This document shows, piece after piece, positions 25,282 through 36,908 of a stretch of 64,000 nt of DNA (position 1 is its first letter; each line of letters begins with the position of its first letter). The stretch spans positions 5,952,001 to 6,016,000 of the forward strand of contig NC_046680.1 of the NCBI RefSeq assembly GCF_009870125.1. The letters are read 5' to 3'. The DNA comes from Drosophila pseudoobscura. Its lineage: Eukaryota > Arthropoda > Insecta > Diptera > Drosophilidae. The position numbers were made by a program, and so were the translations under genes. The notes under the pieces are model-generated. The model made no database searches. It was not told the origin of the DNA and saw only the letters and a program-made list of their open reading frames with translations.

Positions 25282-26837
25282 TGGTTCTTAATCCAGTTGA
25301 TTCACCTAACAAATTGCTACAACTTGCATTCAATTGTGTTTTTGAGTTATGGGATGACATGTTGGATGCGCCCGCACCCATAAAACCGACAACAACAGTT
25401 GCACCAAAAAAATCGTCACATGGCGACAGCTGAGCAAATGCCAAACAACGGTGTCACTTACTATATACGCGTATAATCTGTTAATAAATGCTAAAATGAA
25501 ACAGTCGCATCAATAAAAGTGCAAACGGGTCTGGCAGCATCCCGAAAGCAAAACAAGTTCATCAAGCCTCCAAAAACAGCTCCCCTCTTTCTTTCTAACT
25601 TCTAAATCGATTTTGCTGTTGCCTGTCGTTACTTTAAACCAAATCTTCCGCAGCACAGAGATTCTGCAATCTGATGCTTAACATCAAAGCATTGACATAA
25701 AAATGTTCCTCCTAGCGCCTAAGTTGATTTATTGTGTAGTCTCTGTTTGATCTCGATGTTTCCGCCTTTTCTGACATGGATTTTGGAACATGTCTGCCAA
25801 TGTTGGTTATTCATCTAAGAAATGAATATTGGTGCTCGAGCAGATAATCTTGGGGATTTTAGCTTTAATCCCTTTCACATAGAAAAGTTGACTAAAACAT
25901 TTTTATTTTTATAATCCTATATATTAAATTGAACAAGGTCAACATCCCATTAAATCTGTGTATAGTCTAACTTAAATGAACTTAGATCATCATCCAAACA
26001 TCCTTACAAAAAAGTGTCATATTTTATATAGTTTCCATAGAAACAATTGGTCTATGGACCTTAAGCTTATAATATATTTGAACGTTCATCGAATCTACAA
26101 AATACAAGAAGTTTGAAGCTCATCAAAATGAGCCAAATTCATTGGCATTTAAAATTATAGCACGTTACGATACGAAAACATTTATTTGTTGCTTAGTTCT
26201 TCATACAATTAAACATTCAATTAATTAACGCACAGTTACTAGACTAAATATACTGAAATCGGGGAATATTTTCTTGAGCTATGGGCCTAGGAGGTAGCAA
26301 ATCCATAGAATCCTTTATCCGAACGAGTTGTATTAGCTGTTGGCACAGAACCTAGTATTGGCCACTTATTTTTGTATAAGTTACGTTTTTATTTGTAAAA
26401 TTCCTTGCTAGAAAATCCGCCAGGAGTAATACAGTTCTATGACCTATTGGGCTTGTCAAATTGAGCTCCAATCCGTAGTCAACTGTACTAATTAACAGTA
26501 GTAGTAGGTAAATAGTAAGTTTCAAACTTAGTGCAACTGCCCTTTAAACGCCTTAATGACAGAGAGAGAGAGAGAGAGAGAGCATGCGGCATCCGGCATC
26601 CGGCGGCTATATCAGTTCCAGCGATTACGTGTAACTACTTAATTAAATCATAAAACCGCATATATAGTACTGAACGTTCCCGTCCGTTTTTTCCAATTTA
26701 AAAAAGGCTATGAAATGTTTTTTACTGCTTTAGGCATATGCATGTATTTTTCTGGAAATCAAGTAGTACGGCTACACAACTAGGGAGATATGCATCCATA
26801 GGACAGTCCGTTAATCGATCCATATCCAGCGGTAGCC
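25282..26837. other. Spacer between cuticle genes A and B
   Basis: About 1.55 kb without a supported gene. It includes an (AG)n microsatellite at 26561-26581, directly followed by a GCATCCGGCATCCGGC duplication. Confidence 0.5.
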
Positions 26838-27297
26838 TTAATGATGAACTCCGTGCTCCGGAGCTTGGGGGTGAGCCTCCAGCCAGGCAAGGGCACGGAC
26901 AATAGCCTCTGGAATTGGTGGTGGCGTGGGGAGCACGGAACCCTGGGGCTGGTAGCCGTTCTCATCGGCCACATACTTGATATCAACGTGCTCGCCCTCG
27001 GGCGAGATCCAGCTGAAGCTACCGTGGGCATTTCCATGGATGTCACCGCTGGCGGCTTGCTGAATGCTGTTATCAACCACGAGATCGGTGTCGAAGCCAT
27101 CGGCCCGAACGTCCGAGCTGAGGACCTTGACCTCGGCGTGGACATCGTCCGAGCGGGAAACGGGAGCAACGGCGGCTGCCAATCCCAAAACTGCGAAGAC
27201 CATTACCTAAACGGCCAATATGTAAGTAAGGGATCCGTGATTAGTTGAGTCTTTGAGTCCAAAAGTAATCATTTGAGCAACTTACAAACTTGAACAT
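26838..27297 (-). CDS. Larval cuticle protein, Lcp1/Lcp2 type (copy B)
   Basis: Exon 1 is 27297-27286 (MFKF) and exon 2 is 27206-26838; 126 residues. It is secreted (leader [18 protein letters not shown]) and has an RR-1 chitin-binding domain with [27 protein letters not shown] and [10 protein letters not shown]. It ends APEHGVHH. The acceptor is placed before a GTA codon, giving FVMVF at the junction. It is a close paralog of copy A but lacks the Pro/His linker after the leader and differs at many sites, so the pair is not being homogenised now. It lies in the same orientation as A, opposite to C and D, as in melanogaster where Lcp1/2 and Lcp3/4 are on opposite strands. Confidence 0.9.
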
Positions 27298-27337
27298 TTT
27301 TGATCCTTGATTTCTGTCTTTCCGTGAACGAACGTTG

Positions 27338-27375
27338 ACTGATAACTAACTCTGTTCGAGCACAGTCTTTATATA
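27338..27375 (-). promoter_or_regulatory. Promoter of cuticle gene B
   Basis: Minus-strand TATATAAAG at 27375-27367 and initiator TCAGT at 27342-27338, about 30 bases apart. The initiator is embedded in the same sequence block as in gene A. Confidence 0.7.
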
Positions 27376-28446
27376 TGATTCTTAATCCATTTGTTTCTCA
27401 CAACGAATTACTCGAAAAAAGCTTTTTATTTCGGGCTTCGATGGCGGATATATCCATAAAGCTAGCCAATACTGCGCCAATAAATTCTCCTCTCGACAAC
27501 AGCGAAACAAATGTCAAAAAACTGGTATTAAGCTTCTGAATAGAAGATAAAATGAGACATGCTCTAATAGCGATAATGCACGAAAGGTGCAGTAGAGCAA
27601 CCTGTGTTCTGTCCTTGAACTAGAGAACTTGTAAATTGGGTATAAAATTACTTATAACTAGAGACGTAGAACAGTTGCATAGCAGAAATTAAGATAATGG
27701 TATAAGCCTTTCAAGGTACATTGGGAGGACATTTGCTTATCTTTCCGAACAACCCAAAACCGTAAAAATAAATTATGAGGACCTGGCAACGTAAGTCCAA
27801 TAAGTCATAATATTTGTCACCTAAAATTATTTCCTAACACGAGAAATGGACTAAATCCTGAAAAAAACTCGTTCTCCTAGCTAGTAAAGACCTTTGATTC
27901 GTATATGTATATACTTTTATAGCAAACATAGAAGTACGGAAGTGTTCCTCCCTCTATTCATAATCAGACCAAATGAAACAAGTAATCTCCCAATATAATT
28001 TTCAGAGTATCAAACATTTCTGAAACACACCTAATAGCTTTTAACTTTAACAAAAATGCAGCTTTCTGACAGAGTTGTCATGATTTCATACTCGAATTAA
28101 GGTTTCGAAGACCCCGAAAAATATGCTACGCAACTACATTAAAGAGAAATTTTGATTCGGATCTTTAATTAATTCTTAAAAAACATATCTATATGAATGA
28201 AACCATTTTCAATAGAACATTTTTTAAATGCACGTATGTCATAGAAAAAGACTGTTTCCGTTTGATTCAAGCTTATATTTCAGATGACTAAACATGGAGC
28301 TTGCTAATGCGCTCGCTCTCCTGGACATTGCACATCACGTGGATGGAGAATGATTTTAGAATACGATTAAACATCAGGAAGATTTGCATATGATACTTCA
28401 GTCCATATGGGCGGGCACCGCTTATGCTAAGAATAAATGCTAATTT
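27376..28446. other. Spacer between divergent cuticle gene pairs
   Basis: About 1.1 kb of AT-rich DNA separating the minus-strand pair (A, B) from the plus-strand pair (C, D). No gene seen. Shared control sequences for the cluster could lie here. Confidence 0.45.
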
Positions 28447-28528
28447 AAAACGGGTTGCATCAGCTTCGAGTTCCGCGGCTTTATTTCGGCCTATAAAAAG
28501 CGATGCTTGGTCCCAGATCATCATCAGT
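28447..28528 (+). promoter_or_regulatory. Promoter of cuticle gene C with shared upstream box
   Basis: TATAAAAAG is at 28492-28500 and initiator TCAGT at 28524-28528, in CATCAGTCTCACAAGTTCT. A box reading AAAACGGGTTGCATCAGC at 28447-28464 recurs upstream of gene D at about the same distance from TATA. Confidence 0.7.
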
Positions 28529-28561
28529 CTCACAAGTTCTATTGCCTGAAACAAAATCAAA

Positions 28562-28968
28562 ATGTTCAAGATCGTAAGTATTCCGGTTCCCACCAGCACT
28601 TTTGGATCATCTACAATTCGAATAACGGATATCCCTTACAGCTGCTTGTCTGCGCCCTTGCCGCCCTTGTGGCCGCCAACGAGAATGCCGAGGTCAAGGA
28701 GCTGATTAATGAGGTGAATCCCGATGGCTTCAAGACAGTGGTGTCCCTGAGCGACGGCTCTGCCTCCCAGGCCAGCGGCGATGTGCACGGCAACATTGAT
28801 GGCGTCTTCGAGTGGGTCTCCCCCGAGGGTGTCCACGTTCGCGTCGCCTACAAGGCCGATGAGAATGGCTACCAGCCCTCTAGCGATCTTCTGCCCGTCG
28901 CCCCACCAATCCCAGAGGCCATCCTGAAGTCTCTGGCCTGGATCCAGGCCCACCCCAGCAAGGAATAG
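28562..28968 (+). CDS. Larval cuticle protein, Lcp3/Lcp4 type (copy C)
   Basis: Exon 1 is 28562-28573 (MFKI) and exon 2 is 28642-28968; 112 residues. It has a secreted leader (MFKILLVCALAALVAA) and an acidic linker (NENAEVKELINEVN). The RR-1 chitin-binding domain is GVFEWVSPEGVHVRVAYKAD, then ENGYQPSSDLLP and APPIPEAI. It ends IQAHPSKE. Ending and leader match melanogaster Lcp3 and Lcp4. The protein is identical to that of copy D, and the 327-base exon 2 differs at a single silent base (ATT versus ATC, Ile). A polyadenylation signal is at 29072-29077. C or D cannot be assigned to Lcp3 or Lcp4 individually because of this homogenisation. Confidence 0.92.
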
Positions 28969-30056
28969 GCACATCATCGACAAGGACATCACTTCGACTC
29001 GAAGCAGAAAGTCTGGGAATGGATTATCCCGACTCACTGCATACAACTTAGAATATGAACAGTACACTGAAAATAAATAATATTTTCTAAAGAAAACAAT
29101 CGAAATAAATTTTTAAATAGAATGAAACTTTATTGGAGTCAAAAATTAAGGAAACAATTTAGGTAATAATAAATGGACCACAGGAATTCTAAGTCTTTCT
29201 CAGATTATGCTACCATAAACGTATGCTCGATGCTTTACGTAAAACTATAAAACATACCATTATACTAAGTATATAGCAAAGTGAAAAATTGGAAGTAGTT
29301 GTCAACGACTTAGCCATATACAACATGGTATGTTTGGTAGGATAATGTTTTAGAGTCCCAAAAGCATTTCTGACTTTGTCCAACGATCAATCGTTAATCG
29401 ATTTATAGTCCAGACGATTCTTGGTTTGCAAAATTTCGGGGATACCTATTATATAATAATGATGATTAAATAATGATATTTCAATATTGCTTAATTTAAA
29501 GCTCGAAATTGATAAAAAGTACATTTGTCAAAAGTAGAAAAACGGGTGAAGTGCACTAATTTTGTATATTTGAAGACATTTTAAAAGTTTTGAACATATA
29601 ATTTCTAATCCTACCGTCGAAAATTAAAAGAGCTCCAAAAAATATGCTATGGAGAGGTTTTTTAAATTCATTTTGAGTACAAATTTGAGGTATATTATAA
29701 AGTATATGTTAAATCTGACGCAACAACTAGATCGAGCATGCCACAATTCTAAACTGGAATATTGACTTTCTTATGAATTAATTACTGTCTGCACGAGCTT
29801 GCTTAGAATTTCCGTTATAGTCTGGATAATTATGCGGCGCATTATAATCAACGAAATATCTAAACTGCCACTGGAAGTCGCCTTAAATGGATCACAGAAC
29901 CAGCTCAGATAATATTTTCAGAATAATAATGGCGGTAATTTGCATAGAAGAGTACAAAAAAGTGCAGCACACAGTTTTTATTGTCCTAATCGTCCAAACT
30001 CTACACATAGGATGATCTGTTAAAGATTATGGAAAACGAAACCGAAATGTTAATTG
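28969..30056. other. Spacer between cuticle genes C and D
   Basis: Very AT-rich, no gene seen. Sequence similarity between the C and D loci does not extend into this DNA. Confidence 0.5.
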
Positions 30057-30142
30057 AAAACGGGTTGCATCAGCCTCGAGCTTGAGCTTGAAGGTTGACT
30101 TTAGCGTATAAAAGCGATAATCGCATTTATTTTGGCATCAGT
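30057..30142 (+). promoter_or_regulatory. Promoter of cuticle gene D with shared upstream box
   Basis: TATAAAAG is at 30107-30114 and TCAGT at 30138-30142, followed by CTCACAAGTTCT as in gene C. The AAAACGGGTTGCATCAGC box is at 30057-30074. Confidence 0.7.
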
Positions 30143-30188
30143 CTCACAAGTTCTCTAGTCAGACAATCAAATCAGAGTCCAAATCAAA

Positions 30189-30590
30189 ATGTTCAAGATC
30201 GTAAGTATCTCCAAGCCTGGATAGCGTTACATAGGACCAGGTAATAATAATCAACCCTTGCAGCTGCTTGTCTGCGCCCTTGCCGCCCTTGTGGCCGCCA
30301 ACGAGAATGCCGAGGTCAAGGAGCTGATCAATGAGGTGAATCCCGATGGCTTCAAGACAGTGGTGTCCCTGAGCGACGGCTCTGCCTCCCAGGCCAGCGG
30401 CGATGTGCACGGCAACATTGATGGCGTCTTCGAGTGGGTCTCCCCCGAGGGTGTCCACGTTCGCGTCGCCTACAAGGCCGATGAGAATGGCTACCAGCCC
30501 TCTAGCGATCTTCTGCCCGTCGCCCCACCAATCCCAGAGGCCATCCTGAAGTCTCTGGCCTGGATCCAGGCCCACCCCAGCAAGGAATAG
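30189..30590 (+). CDS. Larval cuticle protein, Lcp3/Lcp4 type (copy D)
   Basis: Exon 1 is 30189-30200 (MFKI) and exon 2 is 30264-30590; 112 residues, identical in sequence to copy C. It has the same secreted leader and RR-1 chitin-binding domain. Its intron (30201-30263) and 3' flank differ from those of copy C, so the near identity is confined to the coding exon. That argues for gene conversion rather than a very recent whole-gene duplication. AATAAA is at 30696-30701. Confidence 0.92.
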
Positions 30591-31570
30591 GCGCATACTC
30601 GACTATGACTTCGGAACGTTTCGGAACAGCAAGTTTGGATTCGGAATTTTCTTAGTTGCTGCTTCTTGGTTAGGTTCTGAACAGCATGATGTAAAAATAA
30701 ATACAATTATCTAAGCTCAAATATAATTATTCAAGGTGATATATCAAACAAGAATAGCTTTAAAGGTTTTGCCCACGGCTGTTATTACACACATCCCGTG
30801 GATGTAATCCCGGTGAATCTGTAACTAAAATATTCTGGTAATAATTGCAGATTTCAGATTCCTAGACATTTCTATTTTACTTGGGTTAGGAGTTTCAAAA
30901 GTGTTCCCCTTTGTCTTGACCAATCTGGCTGTCTGATACATTTAGATTCAATTAGATTCGCTTCGATGTGACAAAACCAGAATCGTAAATACGAGTATGT
31001 TATGACTGTCTAAGGGGTAAAGTAACCTGTCGCTATTGGGGTGCCTGAAGGAATATATATAATTTATCTATCTAAGGTCGAATTTTAGATGAGTGGACTT
31101 TTATTTATTACTCTCTTCTTCTCCACATTTATCATGAATTAAGAATGATTCCACCCAGAAGATTCCGATTTTAAGTCTGATTATGATGTGCCACACTCCA
31201 ACCGACCCAAGTAAAGGTCAGCAAAGATGGTGCTGTTCTGTGGTTTATTTTATGAACTGGTAAGCTGTCTTTGGGATTATCAAATACCATTATGCACATA
31301 TGTATGTAGGTTGTGTGAATTATGCAATAAAACAAAAATATAAAACGAAACTGCCAAACCTTCAAATGAATATTCATTAGCAGCGACTATTTAATGGAGT
31401 GCTAATCAAAATGAAATATTTTCCAAGTTAACTTTGATGGTTTATGGCAAACAATGGTTTGCAATGTCTGAGAATAGACTAAGTCTGTAGACCAAACCGG
31501 GATACATTTGCCTTGACATTTTCAGTATGGATATAATTTAAATTTTTAGTATATAACGCTTTGGGTTAAA
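30591..31570. other. Spacer between cuticle and P450 clusters
   Basis: No gene seen. It holds the short 3' untranslated region of cuticle gene D, then AT-rich spacer up to the 3' end of the minus-strand P450. Confidence 0.5.
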
Positions 31571-34500
31571 TCACTCCACAAATGCTCGTTTGCCCAGCCT
31601 GATTTGTATGCCATTCTCCGACTTGAGAGTCACCCGAATATTCAGCACTGGATCGTACTCGCTCTGGGGAACACACTCTACCTGGGAGTGATCGTTGATG
31701 CCCGAAGACAAGCCATTTACAGGGGGCAGGATCTCGAAGTTGCGCACCAACTGAGATATCAGGGCCTTCAGCTGATACATGGCAAACTTTTCGGCTAAAA
31801 AACGGATAAATGATTGAGTTAGTCAGTTGATAAGGTTGGTTCTTAGGAAGAGACCCTACCAATGCAACGCCTGGGCCCAGCACTGAAGGGGACACTCTTG
31901 AAGGCTTCGATGCCGACATCTGCGCCTGCAGTCTCGAATCTCTCTGGACGGAAGACGCACGGCTCCTCGAAGTACTTCTCATTGTAACCCATGGCAATCA
32001 GACACATAATGACCGTGGTGCGTTTCGCCACCTTTGTGCCGTCTGCAAGAGGGGGAACGTAGACTGAAATGTTTCTCCATAGGACTTTGATTCCATGTCC
32101 AACTACTCACTGATATCGATGGGTTTGCGGTTGGTTCTCGCTATCAGCGGGACGGACGGGTACAGACGCAGTGTCTCGCGTATGACCAGCTCCAGGTAGC
32201 GCATCTGATCCAGCCTGCCTATATCCGCTTCTGCCGTGAGATCCTGTCCAAAGATGCGCTGCTGCTCCTCGAAAACTCTTTGCTGAATCTCCGTGTGCCG
32301 GGAGAGTGTGTACAGGGTGAAGGAAATGGCGGCAGCAACTGGATCGTGGCCCTATATCAATGAAAACCATTTATCGAAACTGAAGATCACTTGGCTTGGA
32401 GCACTTACTGCAAATATAAATGTGGATATTTCCTCTATAATCTCTCGTTCCTTAAGGGCACGCCCGTCTAGCTTAGCAGCCAGGAGGACATCAAGGAATG
32501 GTTTATTGATTTTCTTGGTCCTTTCCCCACAAGTGTTCTCATCCGCCAGTTGTTGGCGTCGCTGCGTGATAATCTAAAGGAAAATATTGAATATTAAAGC
32601 ACACCCAGGCAATCCCTTGTACTGAGGTACTTACTCGGTAGATTTCCCTGCGGAGCAGAGACAGTGCTCTTCGCTGCTTCATGTAGTACGACGTGAGGCG
32701 GAAGAGGGCATCGAAACGCTTCACGATGCTGAAGGTGCGCTCCTGGACGACATCGCAGAGACTAGGGATGAGTAAGGACTGTAAAAAGGACTCGACTTTC
32801 GGCGGATGACCTGACGGAGATTATACTTACTCCTTGATGGCCCCATGCAAATCGGACGGCTCATCGTTGAGTGAGTTGCTGACCAGACCAGTGGCGTTCT
32901 CTGAGTAAAAGAACAGAGGGAACAGAAAAGGCAGAACTTAAGGCTTGAGTATGGTCAAGTAGAGGCTAAACGAAGCTAGACGAAACTTCAAAATGGTTAA
33001 TAAATTACTCCAGTTAGTCGAGGAATATTTCAAAAACCATGTTAACCGTAGAATATCAAAATGTTTCGTATTGTGGAGATGAAAAGGGAATGTACCTCAA
33101 CCGCAGGTTTTGCGAGCGGCCAAAACTTTTTCCTACAATCTGCGGCACTTGTAGCCATTTTCTATGCAATAAATCTTCTTTGTAAAACGTTCATAATAAA
33201 TTACAAAAAAAAAAATAAACGAGCGGAGCGCCCAAACGCAGGAGAGCGAGGCTCTGCCCCAGAAAACTCCGACATGACAAATGTGCAAAGTTTTCCATGG
33301 GTCGCGCTGCTCTGCTCTGCTCTGTTCGAAAGCGAATCCTTCACTTACCACACACAATATCCAGAGTACATTTGGCCACCAGCTCCTGAGCGTCGAAAAC
33401 CTCCAGCGTCTCTGTCAGTTCATTGAGCTTCTGCACAAATTTGCCGCCTGTTCGATGAACCACGCGCAGATAGCCCTCAATGGCCGACCGTTCAAAGGCC
33501 GGCATATAGAGCTTTTGATGCTTCAGCCAACGGGCACCGGAACTGGTTAGGAGGCCATCGCCAAGCCAGGGTCGTAAAAAGGAGTATAAGTGCTCCTTGT
33601 ACAGCAGAGATGAACTCGACAAAATGTTCTGCAAGTCGAACACAATGCCATACTCGTAAATGTGGAGTGCGAGTGTGTGTTGGAGTGAGTACTCACCTGA
33701 ATTTCCGCTGGATCACTAAGCATCATGTGATACTGCAGGAAGACCAGTGAACGAAATCCCTGAAAATCATATTTCCGACAATACTGCAAAACCTTTTTCG
33801 GATACTCTGTGGAAAAAGTAACATGAAGCCAGAATGTTAGGCACTAAAAAGTTTAATTTTCCATCACAAGTCTGTTGTGGAAACTACACTTGAGATTGTA
33901 GTCTGGATTTGTACATCTGCATCCACATATATGTACATTTCAGGTAGCTGTCACTTGACTGCGGCATTGGTGAACCCATATCCCAATGTTCGAAACGAAA
34001 TGTGAATGCCAACATGTGAATGCAGCCTGTGGGTTTTGGCAACCTCAAGTCTCCCTGATTAAGTTTGAGCCCCAAAATATGATATGGTTATAAATGGAAG
34101 TCGCTATGGAATGGTTGGAGCTCATTGAATGCATCAAAAAGTGCACTGGCAAATGATTGAAGTTGAGCCTCAACCGGTGAATATACTCGCTTTTCACTTT
34201 TCTTCACGGTTCATGCATTTGAGGAGGCGAATCCAATTGAAGAGCAGTCTAAGCTGGCTGGCAACAATGGACAACAGGCTCTGCCGGGAAGCAACCATCC
34301 GACCATGCAAAACTATCAGTTGATGTGCAGCATCCATTCTCTGTGCAAGCCCCAGGCCATTGTGCATTTGGAATGATTGCTTTAGGCACGTGCATGGCAA
34401 AGGGAAAACAATACCGAATTATTCAGCTGTGCCGTGGAAAAGCACTTGGGAAAAGCGCCGAGAACTTGATGAAAATTGCAACAAGTACGACAACATACAA

Positions 34501-34866
34501 TACAGCGAGAAAATCAAAAACAAATCGTTAAGCTAAAAGCGAAGCGTACATCCCAGTCCCGGAAGAAATCGAATGCACTTTTTATGAATAAAATGCACAA
34601 TTCCCATCTCAGCACATGTTAAATTCGATCAGAAAAAGCTATTATCCAACGAACCTTCAAGAGTACATAAATATAGGCAGGCGGATGGAATGGTACTCAC
34701 CCGCTGGCTTCAGACCGAACTGAAATATATTGCCCACAAAGGGGTAGGGCGTTGGTCCTGGTATCATTTCCATAATGCCAGCCATGTGGTCTATGTAGTT
34801 GAATATCTTGACACCTTTGAACACCAAAATGGTGGCCAAAATTATGGCAATTGCAATCAAAAACAT
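31571..34866 (-). CDS. Cyp4ad1: Cytochrome P450, CYP4AD1
   Basis: Nine exons: 34866-34701, 33806-33697, 33628-33349, 32900-32831, 32761-32635, 32573-32409, 32351-32111, 32042-31860 and 31794-31571; 521 residues, normal for CYP4. It is an ER-membrane monooxygenase: N-terminal anchor [15 protein letters not shown], then a Pro-rich hinge ([12 protein letters not shown]). The K-helix ExxR is in [11 protein letters not shown], the PERF motif is RPERFE, and the haem loop [15 protein letters not shown] has its Cys ligand at residue 446. The I-helix reads [10 protein letters not shown]: the usual Thr after Asp is Pro310, and the haem-linking Glu of CYP4 enzymes is Ala306. The name comes from recalled similarity to melanogaster Cyp4ad1 and its place beside Cyp4e and Lcp genes. 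All intron phases agree. Substrate unknown. Confidence 0.88.
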
Positions 34867-35566
34867 GATCCCGATTAACTGTGCTCCTCGGCTATTACTT
34901 TCAAACTGTTTGTTCTACTTCGAAGTCTGATTATACGTACTATGGAGGTGACAAATGTTTCCCACCGATAACCCCATCGATAGCTTATCTTACCTTAACT
35001 TTCTTCAGCCAACTAGTTTGTGTGTGTGTGTGTGTGCGTGGGTGTGTTTGTCTGTGCTGTTTTCTGGTAGTCAGCAATTGCTTTTCGGTAAACGCATCAA
35101 ATAACACTATCAATCTCTCAATTAACATGGTAGTTCTTTATGACATGCCCCTTTCGGTAATTGGTGAATCGAATTACACTAGTTCTGGCCTAGCCAAGGC
35201 AAAGAACTTGACTCACTTTACTGTGCGGTAATGACGCGTGGGTCTAAAGGTTGTTCTATTTGTTCTGTTAATCAACTGATATTACTACGAGTATGTGTTT
35301 GTTTGAGAAACAGAAAAGAAAGGGGGTTGGTATGACTAACACAGTCAGAGGAAATATATTATCTATGAGCTATTATTGATTTAATTAAACAAATATTAAT
35401 GATTTCTACAAGCAAACACGAACCTGAAGTATTGGCACAGAAAGTACTTTTTTACGAGGAGATTTTCGAAGAACAAATTATTGTATACAATAAATTGATT
35501 TATATACTACAAAATTGGCAATTTTGACCAATTTTACTAAATTATTTAAGAACTATTCTAAAACGA
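34867..35566 (-). promoter_or_regulatory. Upstream region of Cyp4ad1 with GATA and ATCGAT sites
   Basis: On the minus strand, TAAGATAAGCTATCGATGGG (complement of about 34975-34994) carries a GATAAG site next to an ATCGAT half-DRE. A (TG)n tract lies at 35020-35046. No TATA box is obvious at the expected distance. The rest of the spacer is AT-rich and featureless up to the DINE element. Confidence 0.35.
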
Positions 35567-36154
35567 AACGAGGGGGAACGTTGGGAGTTGCTGCGGAGAC
35601 CGCAACTCTACAGCTCTCCTCCGGCAGACGCCGCTAATATTGAACGACACGTTCGAGAGAGACAGAAAATCAATCTGAGCGTGACGTCGGTCGCTGCGTA
35701 GCCTTTGCAAATTGATTTGTTCCTTTTGGCTATAAAAATGATCTGATCTGATCCAGATTCAGATTCAGCGATCTGATAGATATTGTCATTATCTATGATT
35801 CTGCGTTTTTGGTTATCTCGTATCTTTAAAATTGTGGATGCCACAGATTTTTGTCCTTTGTGGGGGCGGAAGTGGGCGGGGCGAACTTTGAAATATTCTT
35901 GTAGCAGTGACATATCACAGAAGTCTGGATCCAAAACATCGTTGCTCTAGCTCTTATAGTCTTTGAGCACTTGGCGCTGAAGGGGACGGACAGACGCACA
36001 GACAGACAGGGCTCAAATGACTCGGCTATTGATGCTGATCAAGAATATATATGCTTTATGGGGTCGCAAACGATTCCTTCTGGACGTTACACACATCCAC
36101 TTTTACCACAAATCTAATATACCCCAATACTCATTTAGAGTATCGGGTATAAAA
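35567..36154 (-). mobile_element. DINE-1/INE-1-like element, copy 3
   Basis: A short, apparently end-to-end copy in reverse orientation. The tail complement AACGAGGGGGAACG begins at 35567. The terminal hairpin follows (GAGTTGCTGCGGAGACCGCAACTC on two lines of symmetry, about 35585-35608). The element 5' end GTATCGGGTATAAAA ends at 36154. It contains one internal module only, and its (GGAC)n tract is very short. It sits between Cyp4ad1 and the first Cyp4e gene, about 670 bases upstream of the latter's TATA-like box. Confidence 0.75.
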
Positions 36155-36824
36155 AGGTTTCAATTGAACATGGCATTCATTCGGCTGTTGATTGGACGCT
36201 CTGTTAAAGGGCATACTTTTGGGCATAGCTGAATAGTAGTAGAACAATACTCTTTCATTAATTTCCGATTTCTCGTTCTCTTTTTATTAACCAGTTCAAC
36301 TCTCTCTGGCTCCAAATTAGGCATGCACGCATGTACATATGTATGTGCATATGTGCCAGACATTTGTTTACCTTTTTCGGGTGTGTTTTCCTCTCTTTCT
36401 CAAATAAACAGAGAAATAATCATAAGTGGATATGCCGAACCGTAGTAACCAATATAAAGCTCTGCTCTTCGAACTGAGTTCGAGTAGAGTGGATGGAATT
36501 TCTTGTGCGATAATAAAATCAAAGGAACTTTGTGTAGAATCGGTATAGTGCTTTTCACAATGACTGCGCTCTCTTACCAACTTCAGCTCCGTTATAAACT
36601 AATGTTGGTCAAAATAGTCAAAAACTTGAATTGGTAAATGCCGAGTCACGCTGAACGCATCAAAATACTTATATATATATATGTATGTTTATGTGAATGT
36701 GTATTCATACATATGAAGGCAGCGAGTTACTCCAAGATTTGGCAGCTGACCTGCGATATAGAGAGTGATAAAGAGAGAGCGGCGGGAGAGCGTGCGGGAT
36801 TGAGGAGTCGAACGCTATCATTAG
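36155..36824. other. Upstream region of first Cyp4e gene
   Basis: Spacer with alternating CATATGTAC/TATATATG sequence near 36330-36350 and 36670-36690. No gene seen. It probably includes regulatory DNA of the Cyp4e cluster. Confidence 0.45.
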
Positions 36825-36833
36825 TATTTAAAG
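36825..36833 (+). promoter_or_regulatory. TATA-like box of first Cyp4e gene
   Basis: TATTTAAAG lies 76 bases before the ATG at 36909. A similar TATTTAAG precedes the third Cyp4e gene by 75 bases. Confidence 0.5.
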
Positions 36834-36908
36834 CCAGAGCCGACCATATTACACTCCCATTTTCGTAGTCCCCCGCGAACGGAGAGGTTGACAGAGTCGC
36901 GATCGAAA

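Noticed and set aside
33061-33426. Plus-strand ORF across Cyp4ad1 intron 3 and exon 3
   Set aside because: It lies opposite a well-supported P450 exon, and its intronic half is low quality.
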